From contig NC_065536.1 in assembly GCF_932294415.1 (NCBI RefSeq), positions 2,666,001-2,730,000 on the forward strand: a stretch of DNA of 64,000 bases. The letters run 5' to 3'. The stretch comes from Quercus robur (taxonomy: Eukaryota; Streptophyta; Magnoliopsida; Fagales; Fagaceae). The notes under the pieces are model-generated. The model was given only the letters and a program-made list of their open reading frames with translations. It had not been told where the DNA came from and searched no databases. The translations under genes were made by a program, and so were the position numbers. Positions 47,580 through 58,655 of the stretch are shown in pieces; positions within the stretch are counted from its first letter, which is position 1; each line of letters opens with the position of its first letter.

Positions 47580-48083
47580 ATGTCCGTGTTTGAGAAGAAC
47601 AAAATTCATTTGATTGCCAAGCCAACTTTAGAAATGGATGATGAGCAAGAAAGATTGTTTCCAATTGCAAACGTGGGTAGGATCATGAAGCAAATCCTTC
47701 CCCCAACAGCAAAGATTTCCAAGGAAGCCAAACAAACTATGCAAGAAAGTGCAACTGAGTTCGTAAGTTTTGTCACAGCGGAGGCATCTGATAAGTGTCA
47801 CAAAGAGAACAGAAAGACTGTCAATGGGGATGACATCTGTTGGGCTTTGAGAACTCTAGGTTTTGATAACTATGCTGAGGCTATAGTACGGTACTTATAT
47901 AAATATAGAAAGGCTGAAAGGCTAAAAGCTAATCAAAACAAAGGTAATAGTACTCCTGACAACCATGAAGAAGAATCAAACTATAGAAGTGGAGGTCAAC
48001 ATGGGAGGCAAACTGAGCTTCCTATCCCATTAGAGTTTAGAGTTATGGAGAGGGGTGACAACTCTCAAGCAAGACCATCTTGA
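47580..48083 (+). CDS. NF-YB4: NF-YB4-like histone-fold transcription factor
   Basis: B subunit of the CCAAT-binding NF-Y complex; it dimerises with NF-YC through a histone fold and then recruits NF-YA or CO-like proteins. Single exon, 167 aa. The full core domain is present: [20 protein letters not shown], then [40 protein letters not shown] and [19 protein letters not shown], then [17 protein letters not shown] and a polar tail with SGGQ. The DICWAL segment and the [10 protein letters not shown] loop mark the LEC1-unlike class, closest to Arabidopsis NF-YB4/NF-YB5. ATG choice is open: a TATA box (TATATAAG, 47547-47554) sits only 26 bp before 47580. The ATG at 47634 ([10 protein letters not shown]), where family members usually begin, may be the true start. 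No introns or breaks; probably functional. Confidence 0.92.
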   Translation: MSVFEKNKIHLIAKPTLEMDDEQERLFPIANVGRIMKQILPPTAKISKEAKQTMQESATEFVSFVTAEASDKCHKENRKTVNGDDICWALRTLGFDNYAEAIVRYLYKYRKAERLKANQNKGNSTPDNHEEESNYRSGGQHGRQTELPIPLEFRVMERGDNSQARPS

Positions 48084-48539
48084 ACTATAATATTGTCTAC
48101 TGCATGATATGATGTGATAATGAATAAGACCACTACTGGAGGTAGAGGTTCAAGCCATGTGTGTGGATGTAATCAACTGAGAAAGATTTAAATCTATCTT
48201 TCTTCAATACTTTTGTAGTTTAAGGTAAATTTGCATCTTTCTGCTCCACTTCATGTATCATTTTCTTCATATTGTACTTTTTTTTTTTCTTCCTCTCTTT
48301 TGCTGAAGGAGGAGAGGAAATTCTGTAGAAGGTGATAAACAATGTATGTAGTTTGGCTTGCACTTAATTTGCAGTTTTCATGACAGATCTTAATGTTATA
48401 TGATGGTACATAGAACTTCTATAGAAAGCATTCCGGTATTTTAATTTAAAAAGAAAACAATATGTGAAATTTATTTCTACATTAATTGAAATTCAAATTT
48501 TGATCATTAATTTTTAGTTATTGGAGTTTTATTTGAGAA
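48084..48539 (+). other. 3' region of NF-YB4-like gene
   Basis: AT-rich 3'UTR and downstream sequence; a T-rich run lies at 48278-48290. No other gene. Confidence 0.5.
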
Positions 48540-48567
48540 CTAGTCGCTAACCCGTGCGAAGCACGGG
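48540..48567 (-). mobile_element. Helitron-like 3' terminus (hairpin and CTAG)
   Basis: Minus strand: a perfect 7-bp-stem hairpin CCCGTGC-TTC-GCACGGG, then seven bases (TTAGCGA), then CTAG followed by T. This is the Helitron 3'-end layout (hairpin, short spacer, CTRR, T of the AT target). The element would extend to higher coordinates. Its 5' TC end was not located, so the length is unknown. Helitrons move by rolling-circle replication and often capture genes; this end suggests a non-autonomous copy. Confidence 0.6.
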
Positions 48568-49049
48568 AAAACTATTGTGTACGAAGATTTAAACAATTCT
48601 TTGTTTTTTCATCTTTGATTTCACATTAGGATTCCTATCCTTGATATGAAACATTAAATTACGAAATGGAAAATATAAATCAAACTTAAATTAAAATTAA
48701 AATTAGGATTTCAATCCTTACATCCTCAAATATCCAATAAATGCTAAAATATCAATTTCCAATAAATTGAAAGACAACTTTAAAGTACTTTTTGTATCTT
48801 CTTCCATTGTTGTTCTTACATTTATTTGAAGTACCACTAATATAAGGTTGTCAATAAATTACGTTGAGAAATGTATTACGATATGCAGAAGTTAGATATC
48901 AAATTTGTAATTTTGCTATATTAAAAAAAAAAAAATGCACTTCTCAAGCTTAATTTTTTTGTCAGTTTCTATAACAGAGTCAAAAACTTTCTTAACTATA
49001 TAGAATTCCCATCTAAACTTGAGATTATATTCATTTAATTATATTTGGA

Positions 49050-49475
49050 AAATAAATGTTTTTCCATTCAGCTTCCATCAACTTCCATACACTTGAGAAT
49101 CCCATCCGAGGCTCTACTTCCTTCGAGCTTAATCTCAGTGGTCTGCTTGGGCTACAATCTTCGGTCTTTCCTTAAGCTTCTTGAGTTTGATATGATCCTT
49201 CCACATTCGCCTTTCCAATTCTTTTGCTTCAATCTCTTCATCATTCGCTTACCCTTCTTAGGAATGATACCATAGACAAAGCCGCGAGCTTTGCAAACTT
49301 CCATCAACTTCAGCATATACTTGAGAATCCCATCTTGTGCTCTACTTCCTCCGAGCCTGATCTCAGTGGAATGCTTGGGCTTCTACTTCTCTGCAGCTTG
49401 TTGGGCTAAAATCTTCGGTCTTTCCTTAAGCCTCTTGAGTTTGATACGATCCTTCCACATTCGCCTTATCCGCTA
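49050..49475 (-). pseudogene. EIN3/EIL DNA-binding-domain fragments in tandem
   Basis: EIN3/EIL proteins are the primary ethylene-signal transcription factors. Minus-strand copy A (about 49470-49245) reads RRMWKDRIKLKRLKERPKIL, then AQQAAEK-stop-[23 protein letters not shown] and [14 protein letters not shown] junction leads into [20 protein letters not shown] (copy B, about 49243-49055), then KKLKERPKI and DGILKCMEVDGS, more damaged. The two copies share a unit of about 225 bp, so the fragment was duplicated in tandem. In-frame stops and missing segments make both non-functional. Only the conserved N-terminal domain is present, without the rest of EIN3. They lie 500-900 bp inside the Helitron-like 3' end on the same strand, which suggests gene capture. 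Confidence 0.82.
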
Positions 49476-49499
49476 TGTTGTCACACTTAACTAAGTCAT

Positions 49500-50004
49500 C
49501 AACTTCTAAATCCAAACTGTTGCCCAATGTGTCACCAACCAGCATAAGGTGGTTCATTGAATCAAATTACAACAACCCTCTGGTTGATGAGAAAAGCACT
49601 TGGAAAAAAAAAAAAAAAAAAACAAAATCATTAATCTTACTAATTTTGTTTCACTCCCCAAGCTATACAGCCACTCTAGGACTAAAACGAAAAGTTGTAC
49701 CAGGCTCCCTAATAGCACAGGGTTCTATTACATTGAACATCAAAATCAATCCACAGTCAAAAACCCAAATTAATTTTCTATTCCTACCTTATCTCAAAAA
49801 CCAAACAAAACATAATTATTGTTGAAAGCTAATGAATTCACAAATATTGTGCCAAATAGCCCCTTTTCTTTATTCAATCAAACCCATCTTCCTGATGACC
49901 CCAAACCTATAAAAATCCCTAAAAAGTCTTAGATTACAACAATTCAAATATTAATATACAAGACCCAACATCCTATAATAGATTTATAAACAAACCCACA
50001 TTTC

Positions 50005-50041
<37 letters not shown>

Positions 50042-50480
50042 TAAAACCCCAATTCTCAGAATTTCCAAAAACTGAATCTTTTAAACAGATAGAAATGAAT
50101 CAAACACAAATTCTATAAAATTATTAAATAACACGTAAAACAGGTCCACAACAGAATTAATTCAAAGGACCAGATTAAGTTATACAACAATTTCAATAGC
50201 CATAAAACAAAGTGGTTGACAAATGACAGCAAAAGTTATACTCTTACACTACTGGGGTTTAATGTGACTTATAAATTCTGACTTATATCTTTGACTTATA
50301 TTATTTTATTTATATTATTCATCTGTGAAATTACTCAATGTCTACAATTTCCTAAAAAACCTTTTTGGCTTTCTGAAATTTGGAATAAAGAGTGCTGTTA
50401 TAAGGTTATTATAAATTAGCCATCTACTTTGTATTGGGTTTTATATCAATAAAACATCTAACCCAATATATATGGTTGTT
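49500..50480. other. Non-coding stretch before Harbinger ORF1
   Basis: AT-rich with an A-run (49603-49622) and an (AT)n tract (50019-50042). No gene seen. The first exon of Harbinger ORF1, with its Myb/SANT-like domain, would be expected here or upstream but is not recognisable. Confidence 0.4.
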
Positions 50481-50485
50481 AATAG

Positions 50486-51073
50486 GTCAATCATAGATTC
50501 AAGGAGTTCAAGAGAAAGGGGATGAGACACTATGAGCTGTTGGGCACTCTTTTCAATTCAAACACAGCCACGGGTTTCCTCCAAATGTCATCTGCCCAAC
50601 CAGCTCCCAATAGTGATGAAGAGAGAGAACTTGATGCAGCCTTTCTATCTGAGGGGGTACATGTCAATGTCAGCATCGATGGTTTGGATGACGTGGAGGA
50701 GCTGCCCACACCGAGTGAAGCCCAAAGCCGGAGGCAAGCTGAAAAGCGGCCAGCTGAACCGTCTCATTCAAGTGGAAAAAGGAAGAAAGGGCACTCCCTT
50801 GAATCCATGACTGAGGCAATATGGGGTTTTACTGACATGAGGAACCATCGGGGGAAAAAGTCCATCAACACTGGAGACTCTGCTGTGGGGGCTGCCAATG
50901 AGTCAATTACAGCAGCTGTAACTCTTCTGAACCAGCACACCGATGTCGATCATGTCACGTATTGCAAGGTCATACAAGAGCTTCATAATGCCAAGAGTAG
51001 AGCCGCTTTTTTTGCCATGACGGTTGATAGAAGAAGGGCCTGGATTAAGTTTATTGGGGGTGGATTGCAATAG
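50486..51073 (+). pseudogene. PIF/Harbinger ORF1 (Myb/SANT-like), C-terminal part
   Basis: An acceptor (GTTAATAG) at 50485 opens an exon reading VNHRFKEFKRKGMRHYELLG, then FNSNTATGFLQMSSAQPAP and NSDEERELDAAFLSEGVHVN. Next come a polar linker with a basic patch (SGKRKKGHS), SMTEAIWGFTDMRNHRGKK and a C-terminal helix region to GGGLQ-stop. This is the second half of the Myb_DNA-bind_3-type protein that PIF/Harbinger elements encode beside the transposase; it helps bring the transposase to DNA and to the nucleus. The N-terminal Myb domain is not found, so the gene is probably truncated, though the remaining exon (about 196 codons) is intact. The transposase partner lies 5.4 kb downstream on the same strand. 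Confidence 0.78.
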
Positions 51074-51589
51074 TGGTGGTTGTGGTTGATAGTCTAGGAA
51101 GTTAACTGATGATGTGCGCCGTGTAGACAGCCTAGGAAGTTAATTAGTACTCTTAGTTTGGTTTAATGTGAATACGCAAAGTTTGTATTATGTTAATACT
51201 ATGAACAATGTTTGCATTATGCCTTCCTTTATTATGTTAACCTCCTTGGGACATGTATGGTATTTATGTAAGAAATATGTTTTGTGGTTATCGTGTCTTC
51301 TATGAATTTCTAACTTTGGTGACATATATATATATATATATGTAAAAAGTAAGCTGCTGCATTCCATTTTGTAAATTTCTTTTTTGTGTCACATATCTGC
51401 TTCAGACGTTGTCAGCTATTTTAAGAATGTAGTATTTTATTGAGCATACAAGTGACATTGGCTGGAATGAGTATTTGGCTTATCCTTTCTCTTTTGTTAG
51501 TTATTTGTAGTTTTGGTGGAATTAGTTTGAAAGCAGCACATGAATTGTCTGCAAATTTTGTATACAACTTTGGCTAATAAAAGGATTGT

Positions 51590-53562
51590 AATTTCTATGA
51601 AATCTGCAAGTATGAGAGAGCCACGTCTGTTATAATTGATCCAGGTCTATATAGCTTGCATAAATCAGGTGCATTTTGGGTCTCAGAGCAAAGGAGTGTA
51701 CCATCTGCATATACGGTATTTACAGGTAAGGATTTTTGTTTATTGCCTCTCATTACTAAATCTTCATGCCTCCACAACCAGCTTTAGCTTTCAGGTATTC
51801 CTTTTTATAAATCTTTGTTTCATTCTTTGTTAATTATGATTTGATTTTGCTGGAAGTATCAGTTTCTTCGTTGAAAAATTTTAGATTAAGTCTCCCTTTT
51901 TCTGCTTTATGTAAGCTTTATTAATTTTGTTTCTTGCTGCTGGTTTTTTGTTTGTGTTGCAAAAATATCAACTTCTTAATTAGAGGTTAGAGTGTGTTCT
52001 TTCTCTTCTTCACTAATAATAATGGAACTACTATGGAAGTGGGGTTGGGTTTGGATCCTTCCAGCCTGTCCTTATTGATCTTATAAAACCAAGAAAAGAT
52101 AGATGCATTTGCTTGCATTCACTTCTATTATTTTGTGAACATTGTAACAAGTTAAAAAATTGAGCTAACATTGTCTTTGGGTGTGTATTTGAGCTTTGAC
52201 CTGCTTTTGTAGGCTTTGAAAGGCTCTGTCTTTTTTTTTTATTAATTTTTTTTCCTGTTTGGGTTTAGATCAAATGTCTTTTCTTAGAATATTTAAACAC
52301 GTTAAATAGTATATCTGATGTACTTTTACTCCAATAATAATTGAACAGGAACAAGTAGAGTATATAATTGCAGTTTTTCCTTCTCTTAACTAGAGCTTTT
52401 GAACTCATTTTGGAGGGCTTTTTTTTCCTCAGAAATCAAAAACTGCATAATTTGTGGAAATCTACAAGGAGAGGTACTATATGTAGCCTTAGCTCTTGTT
52501 TACTGCTCTAGGGCACTTCAATTCATAGGAAATGATTTATTTTCTAGTAATTAGAAGGATGTACTGAAGTTTGCTTTCAGACCACTGTTCACAGATGTTC
52601 ACTAATTTCTTATTCTTTTCCTTTCTTCTGCTTTGCATGCATTTCTGGGTGAATAAAGTATATCAACCTGACTGTCATACGTTCTAGGAATCTGTTTTGT
52701 TAATGAGTTTGCTGTCAGGATTGGGATACTCACTACTGTACTTATATATATTCTCATTTTTTTAGGTACAATTTGATCAGCCTTTGACAAATAATCCGGA
52801 GAACAGTCAAGTGCCCAGAAGCCAATTGTTGCCTCTAAGAAGAAAAAAAGTAAATATACTTTCAGCACTTTACATTACTTCAATGAAATTACTACATTTA
52901 TATCTTGAAGTCAAAAGTTTAACATTGGGCAACCTCTCAAGATTTAAAGAATGGATATATTATCATAGATTCACCTTCTCTTCTTTGATTGCCTGAATTG
53001 AGTATTATTAACAAGTATGTGCGTAGGTGATGCTTGAATGTAAACATGCATGAATATAATCATGATTGTATCATTTTATATGTGTGTATAACACACGCTT
53101 ATGATAGGAAATAAGTTAATATTGATGCCAAGAATATGGGAACAGGTCAAAATAAGTTGATATTGAATTATTGATGCAATAATAAGCTAGTGTTTTAATT
53201 TCTTTGCTTACATCCATGATCCATCCCTTACTTCTGATAGGAAATAAACTCTGTTATACTATATATTAAACAGCTTTAGAATGGGTATTTTTGGTCTCGT
53301 GTCTGAATTAGTTGGATGTGCGTCGAAGGGCATGCAGTTTATCTTTTGCCTCTATTTTTGGGTGTTTTTTACATCAAAATTATGCCTTTGTGTATTTGCA
53401 GCTTTCCCACGGCATTACTTTAAACACAGGGTTGAGTTTAATTGTTGTTGTTGTTTTTAAATTATCAGGGAGGACCTCTAGTCAAATCTAACTTACCATG
53501 GTCAGCTAGAAGGGGAAATCTCTCTGAATACGATCGTGTCTTAAAAACAGCAGCAGATAGGT
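51590..53562 (+). other. Candidate exons of an unrecognised spliced gene
   Basis: Three stretches have coding character and splice consensus. About 51598-51725 reads YERATSVIIDPGLYSLHKSG and ends TTTACAG|GTAAGG. 52767-52850 (TTTTTTAG|GTACAA) reads VQFDQPLTNNPENSQVPRSQ. 53469-53562 (ATTATCAG|GGAGGA) reads GGPLVKSNLPWSARRGNLSE, then YDRVLKTAADR, and ends CAGATAG|GTAATA. The second and third join in phase; the first does not join directly to the second. I recognise no family. It may be a host gene fragment trapped between the two Harbinger ORFs, or an intact gene with missing ends. Confidence 0.3.
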
Positions 53563-54770
53563 AATATATTAAAATATCATAATTGTGATGCTTCTGCAAG
53601 ATTTATGATTCTTGCCTCATGTGCTGTTTAGTGCTCGGATTTTCGTTTGTTATATGAAGTTATGAATAGATCATTAGTTAACATGGATTGTTGACTCTGA
53701 GCTTTGTTAGCCTATTATTAAGTTTTAACAATCCAAATCTTGAAATTTTAAGACGCTATCAGAAAAATGCTCTATGTTCCTGAGACTAAAAACATTCTTT
53801 TGTAACAAGGTAAATGCGTAAATTGAAATGATTAGTGAATACTTCTAATGCTTGTTCTGCACAGACGTTTTTAAATTGCAAAATTGTTGTGAAAAACAGG
53901 GGGGGAAAGAAGGAAAAGGCAACAAACAGAAGGTTCAAAGCTAATTTCCTCACTAAACAAAATTACGTCTTCCAACTCTCGCACACACAATAAAGGCAAT
54001 AGCTTCCATTTGATTTGAATCTGTCTTTAATTTTTTGTAGTTATTTTTCAATTTCTTCTTTTTGTTCTTCCTTTTTCTATTTGATAAATTTTTCTGGTTA
54101 GTTTCTCATCAACAAAATAATAATAATACTAATTGTGGTCTGTCATAATGTCATTCTGATGAATTAATCAGAGTTATAAAATTATGAACTCTAATATGTC
54201 TATTATCTTGTGAGTATATTTGTCATGCCTTACCCATGAGGTTGTTGGTCTTGTTTAAAAATGACCACTGCATGCCAGTTCACTTCACGGAAGCTTTACT
54301 CCATCACAGTCCAATGATTCTACACAAAAACCACTTGTCATAATCAATAGCATCCCACCCAACCTTTCCCAACTGTCTCAACAGCAGAGACCAGACCAGG
54401 AATAGGATCCAGTTAGCCTTTTGACAATGAAAGGTTGATTTCTGCACAAATCCTAGCCATGCTTTGCTTCGTAAGATGAAAGGTCTATTACAACATTTCC
54501 TTACTCGGAAAGAAATGCTAGAAGGCCTGTAATAAAATCCACACAGACAGTATTTATGGTATTTTCAATATTTATGGTATTTTCAATATTTATGGTATTT
54601 TAAAACTTATTAAAGAAGAAAAAAGAGCCATGTATATTGTAGTCAACCATTTATGTTGTAATCACTAATGAGGTAGTGACAATATATATACATCATGTCC
54701 ATCTCCCATGTAGTACATTGATTTCAACATAATTCTTTGCAACTTAGTAGATTCATCATCTGGTTCCATC
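53563..54770. other. Non-coding spacer
   Basis: AT-rich. TTTATGGTATTTTCAATA repeats three times at about 54550-54605. No gene seen. Confidence 0.4.
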
Positions 54771-54774
54771 AGAT

Positions 54775-54950
54775 TAGCAATTCGGCCTACTTGGTCCATT
54801 TCAGTCCATTTGGTACATTTCTAGACAATTTAGTCTATTCAGTCCACTGGTTACACTTCGGTCTATTACGGTCATTTCAGTCTATTCAGTCCATTAGGCA
54901 TAATTCAGTCCAATGGGTATGTTTCAGTCCATTTTCAATACCACGAAGCT
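54775..54950 (+). repeat. Minisatellite of TTCAGTCCATT units
   Basis: TTCAGTCCATT/TTCRGTCYATT recurs about nine times with irregular 10-22 bp spacing, interleaved with GGTACATTTC-like fillers. Confidence 0.7.
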
Positions 54951-55384
54951 ACATGCTCTAAAAGCAGTTTAATGATATTTTCCACGCACTCTCACAATCG
55001 GCTTTTCTTCTTGAGTTTTTGAAAAGGAATTAATGAATGTGAGTCAAATTATGAGCAATAATGAAGATACGTAATTATTTTTAGGAATATGAAAGTTAGT
55101 AATGAATGAGAATTGAATTGATGGCATAGGACAGGGTAAATGCCAACATCGTGGGTAAAAGCTAGTGAACATACCATAGGACAGGGTACCTTACTTGGCT
55201 GCACGTGCATGATTGGTCCGAAAACTTCAAAATGTACATTAATGACCACTTGGCAAATAAAACCCTACAAATAAAAAAGAGAGTGGCAGCAATTCAATAC
55301 GAGTGAAAGTCATAGCTAAATATTAGATTGGTATATTTTCAGCTCATATTGATCCATTCAATATTTCACTTTGACATTCTTTCA

Positions 55385-55572
55385 CCCATGTAAAACGCAA
55401 GGGCAATGCAATAGCTGATAAATTAACTAAATTAGCAAAGATCTTTCTCGAACCTTCAATTTTGGTTAGAAGACATCCATTGTGATGCTGCCAATCTTGT
55501 AATGTTTGATAGAAGTTTCTATTAATTCAATAAAGGACTAGTCTTATTTCTCAAAAAAAAAAAAAAAAAAAA
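55385..55572 (+). pseudogene. LINE 3' end with poly-A tail
   Basis: Plus-strand reading THVKRKGNAIADKLTKLAKI, then FLEPSILVRRHP-stop, is the last part of the RNase H domain of a plant LINE ORF2. It is followed by untranslated sequence (TTCAATAAAGGACTAG) and an A-run at 55553-55572. Strongly 5'-truncated, as usual for LINE insertions. Orientation is opposite to the LINE at 28443-29260. Confidence 0.65.
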
Positions 55573-56466
55573 TCCATTTAGAGATTTTTTTTTTTTTTTT
55601 GGAAAAAAAAATTATTTCAAAAAATCATTACATTTTATGCTTTTTAATAGGTTAAGGAGGAAGTCAGGTGAACTCATACTTAATCTTGTCTATAGTAACT
55701 TGTCAATTGTATCCATAGAGTATTCCATGTATAGTAGTCAATTACTGCGGAGGCTCCTTCAACTAATTAAGCCATAACAAACTAATGGAATCCATTTACT
55801 TTTTTGAAAAGGTAATACTATTTTGTTCATATGTTGTATTTGAGTATAAGCCAATAATAATAATAATAATAATATCATTTTGAAGAAAATATATTAAATG
55901 AAATCATTTTAAATTTTCGAAATTTTTAAAAAAACTAAACCAAAGATAATATGTAAAATTATCAATGTCATAATAATCTCTTACAAATATTTCTTTGCTA
56001 TTCCTTAAATTAGGTCTTCTTGTGTTTGACAAACCATATTTGTCTTGAAGTCGTAAAGGTTTAATATTGTTTGGATTATATGGTGAGATGAATTTATCAA
56101 ACACTTGCCTCCAAGGTTGGCCACATATCCACTTGATGGACTTACATATTTTTGCCATTAGAAAGGGGTTAACTCACAATTTTTATTTTATTAAAATATT
56201 AACATCATTAAAAGAAAAGGAAAAAAAAAAAAATCATAGTGTACTCTACAAAGTAAAGCAATTTGTTCAATGTTTAGTAAGTCCATAATGTAGAATTAGC
56301 GAAGGCGCCTACATTTTTTTAGGCTGCAAGGTTCATGTGATTGTAGGATCTATCATAAAAAATCCCTTGAGAAGCAAGTTTCTATACATAGAGCAATATA
56401 GATATATATACATAAAGCGATATATATATATATATGTACTTCTTTATAGTGGCTGATGTGAACTTA

Positions 56467-57787
56467 ATGGCTGCCCACAGGTGTGATTCAGTTATGGCCG
56501 ACACCGATTCAGATCGTGATTCAGGCATGGCTAAGTCCGATTCAGATCGTGATTCAGGCATGGCTGAGTCCAATTCAGATCGTGATTCAGGCATGGTTGA
56601 GTCCGATTCAGATGAGTACGATAGTGAGGTGGAGCTCGAGATTGCCACAGCCTACGTTCAGCTGTGTATAGAGTACGTGCAAAAGTACTACATGAAGCGA
56701 CCTATGTGCACTAGTATCCTGAGTGGGAGGTCATATGTGATTGAAGTACTAGAAGGAAATCCGCAAGTGTGTTATGACATATTCCGCATGGACAAGACCA
56801 TTTTTAGACACTTGTGTAATGAGTTGAAGCGGTTGCACCTATTAAAGGAGGACACTGGTTGGGTTTCAGTTGAGGAGTTCGTTGGGACAATTCTATTTAT
56901 CGTCGAACACAACGCTGAATACCGGGTAGCTGCCAACCGCTTCCAACATTCTCTCGAGACCATTCAAAGGCGGTTCCGGCGTACCTTGCGTGCTATCCAT
57001 GCTTTGGGATGTATCATCATCCGACCTGACGTTGATGCAGCTGAGCTCCCTCAATCACTTCGAGGGAATGGGAAATATTATCCATGGTTTGAGGTATGCT
57101 TTGATTTTTCTTTTTTTGGTGCTATCCATGCTTACTTATTCACACTATATTGCACATAAGTGTAATTTATTAATTACAGCTACCTATTTTTTTTACAGAA
57201 ATGTGTGGGGGCTATCGATGGGACGCACATAAGTGCTTCTACCCCATCCGGTAGGAACACCGCATTTAGAGATAGACGGAGTGATATCACCCAAAACGTG
57301 ATGTGTGCATGCAACTTTGACATGCGGTTTACGTATGTGCATTCGGGATGGGAAGGGAGTGCAAATGATTCACGAGTCATGCAGGACGCACTTGGACATG
57401 CCGAGTATGAGTTCCCTTGGCCACCTAGAGGTGAAAAAAAAAAAAAAAAAAAAAAAATTTACCGCATTTGGTTTTCGATTTGGTCATTATTGCATCTGAC
57501 TTCGCATTTCCAAAGTATTTTGTAGCATATTACAGATGTGAAAAACTATTCAAAATGGGATTATGGAGTAGCAGGATGAAATTCTTGTCTATGATAATTC
57601 TCAAAAAGGGTGTGAATTTTTGTGGGTTGTGTGGTTTATATGTCATATTTTTTTAAATCTCATGTCACATATTTTATTCATGAATGTCTTTTAATGGGTT
57701 TGTTTAAATTTGGATATTTACGTTAGATCACTTAGAAATCCAAACTGAGGTCAATGAGTTTGTAACTACTTTATATTTTGTCCTTTC

Positions 57788-57841
<54 letters not shown>

Positions 57842-58655
57842 TCTATACACTGCACTTGATTGGTAGCTAGGTAGTTTCATTATATCTAAACTAATTCTCT
57901 CAATACATGAACTGTGTGATTCATATTTAGCACTCTATATCATGGATAAAAGGCCGTGTAAAAGTTTGTCATCTCACTAGGGAAAGTTGCTTTCATGGAG
58001 TAGTAAGTTAAAGTCAGTCACTGCATGGTCACTCATTGTTTAAGCTGACATCAAAAAACTGTAGTGCATGCTTCGTATACATACATGTATAGATACACTT
58101 TGGTAGTAAGGAACTAGCAAGAATAGTTGTGTTGGGTAACATTAATTGGCAATGGTTATCACTCGTATTGCAGGATCGTACTACCTTGTTGACTCGGGGT
58201 ACGCAATAGGCAGTGCATTCCTCCTCCCACACAAGTCCACACACTACCATGCCCAAGAGTTTCGGGGTGCAAACCGGCAGCCTAGTACCCCACAAGAGTT
58301 GTTCAATTATAGGCATTCCTCATTACGGATGGTGATTGAACGATGCTTTAGCGTCTTGAAGGCGAGGTTCCCGATCTTGACTGGAATGCACTCCTTCTCT
58401 ATCTCTAGACAACGGGTGATTGTGACTGCTTGCTGTGCACTGCACAACTTTATTCGCATGTATAACCGGGCGGATGAAATGTTCCATGTGTGGGAAGGAT
58501 CATTTGTGCGTAACAGCGACGCAAACCTAGCAGGAGCTGCACGCGTAGGCAGTGGGGGCACTGAAGAAGCTTTTAATTCTCGGGCACAACGAGCAATGTC
58601 GGAGTATCGTGATGTGATAACTGCTGCTATGTGGGCAGATTACATTGTTCAATGA
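56467..58655 (+). CDS. PIF/Harbinger transposase (DDE_Tnp_4), three exons
   Basis: Nuclease-type transposase that cuts and rejoins the ends of PIF/Harbinger DNA transposons. Exons 56467-57093, 57199-57430 and 58174-58655 join in phase (donors TTTGAG|GTATGC and CTAGAG|GTGAAA; acceptors TTTTACAG|AAA and TTGCAG|GAT) and give about 446 aa, the usual size. The N-terminus has an acidic 11-residue repeat, then the helical region (CYDIFRMDKTIFRHLCNELK, VEEFVGTILFIVEHNAEYRV). Catalytic residues are all present: first Asp in CVGAIDGTHIS, second in GWEGSANDSRVMQD, Glu in LRMVIERCFSVLKARFPIL. YYLVDSGYA and CCALHNFIRMYN also match. Start: MAAHRCDSV at 56467 preferred; an in-frame ATG at 56434 is possible. 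Intron 2 holds a 48-base A-run (57791-57838). No stops in the exons, so it may be active. Partner ORF1 lies at 50486-51073. Confidence 0.9.
56506..56604 (+). repeat. In-frame 33-bp repeat, three copies
   Basis: GATTCAGATCGTGATTCAGG begins each unit; the three abutting units encode DSDRDSGMAKS, DSDRDSGMAES and NSDRDSGMVES. A fourth, partial DSDE unit follows. Copies differ by one or two bases, so the expansion is recent. Confidence 0.95.
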
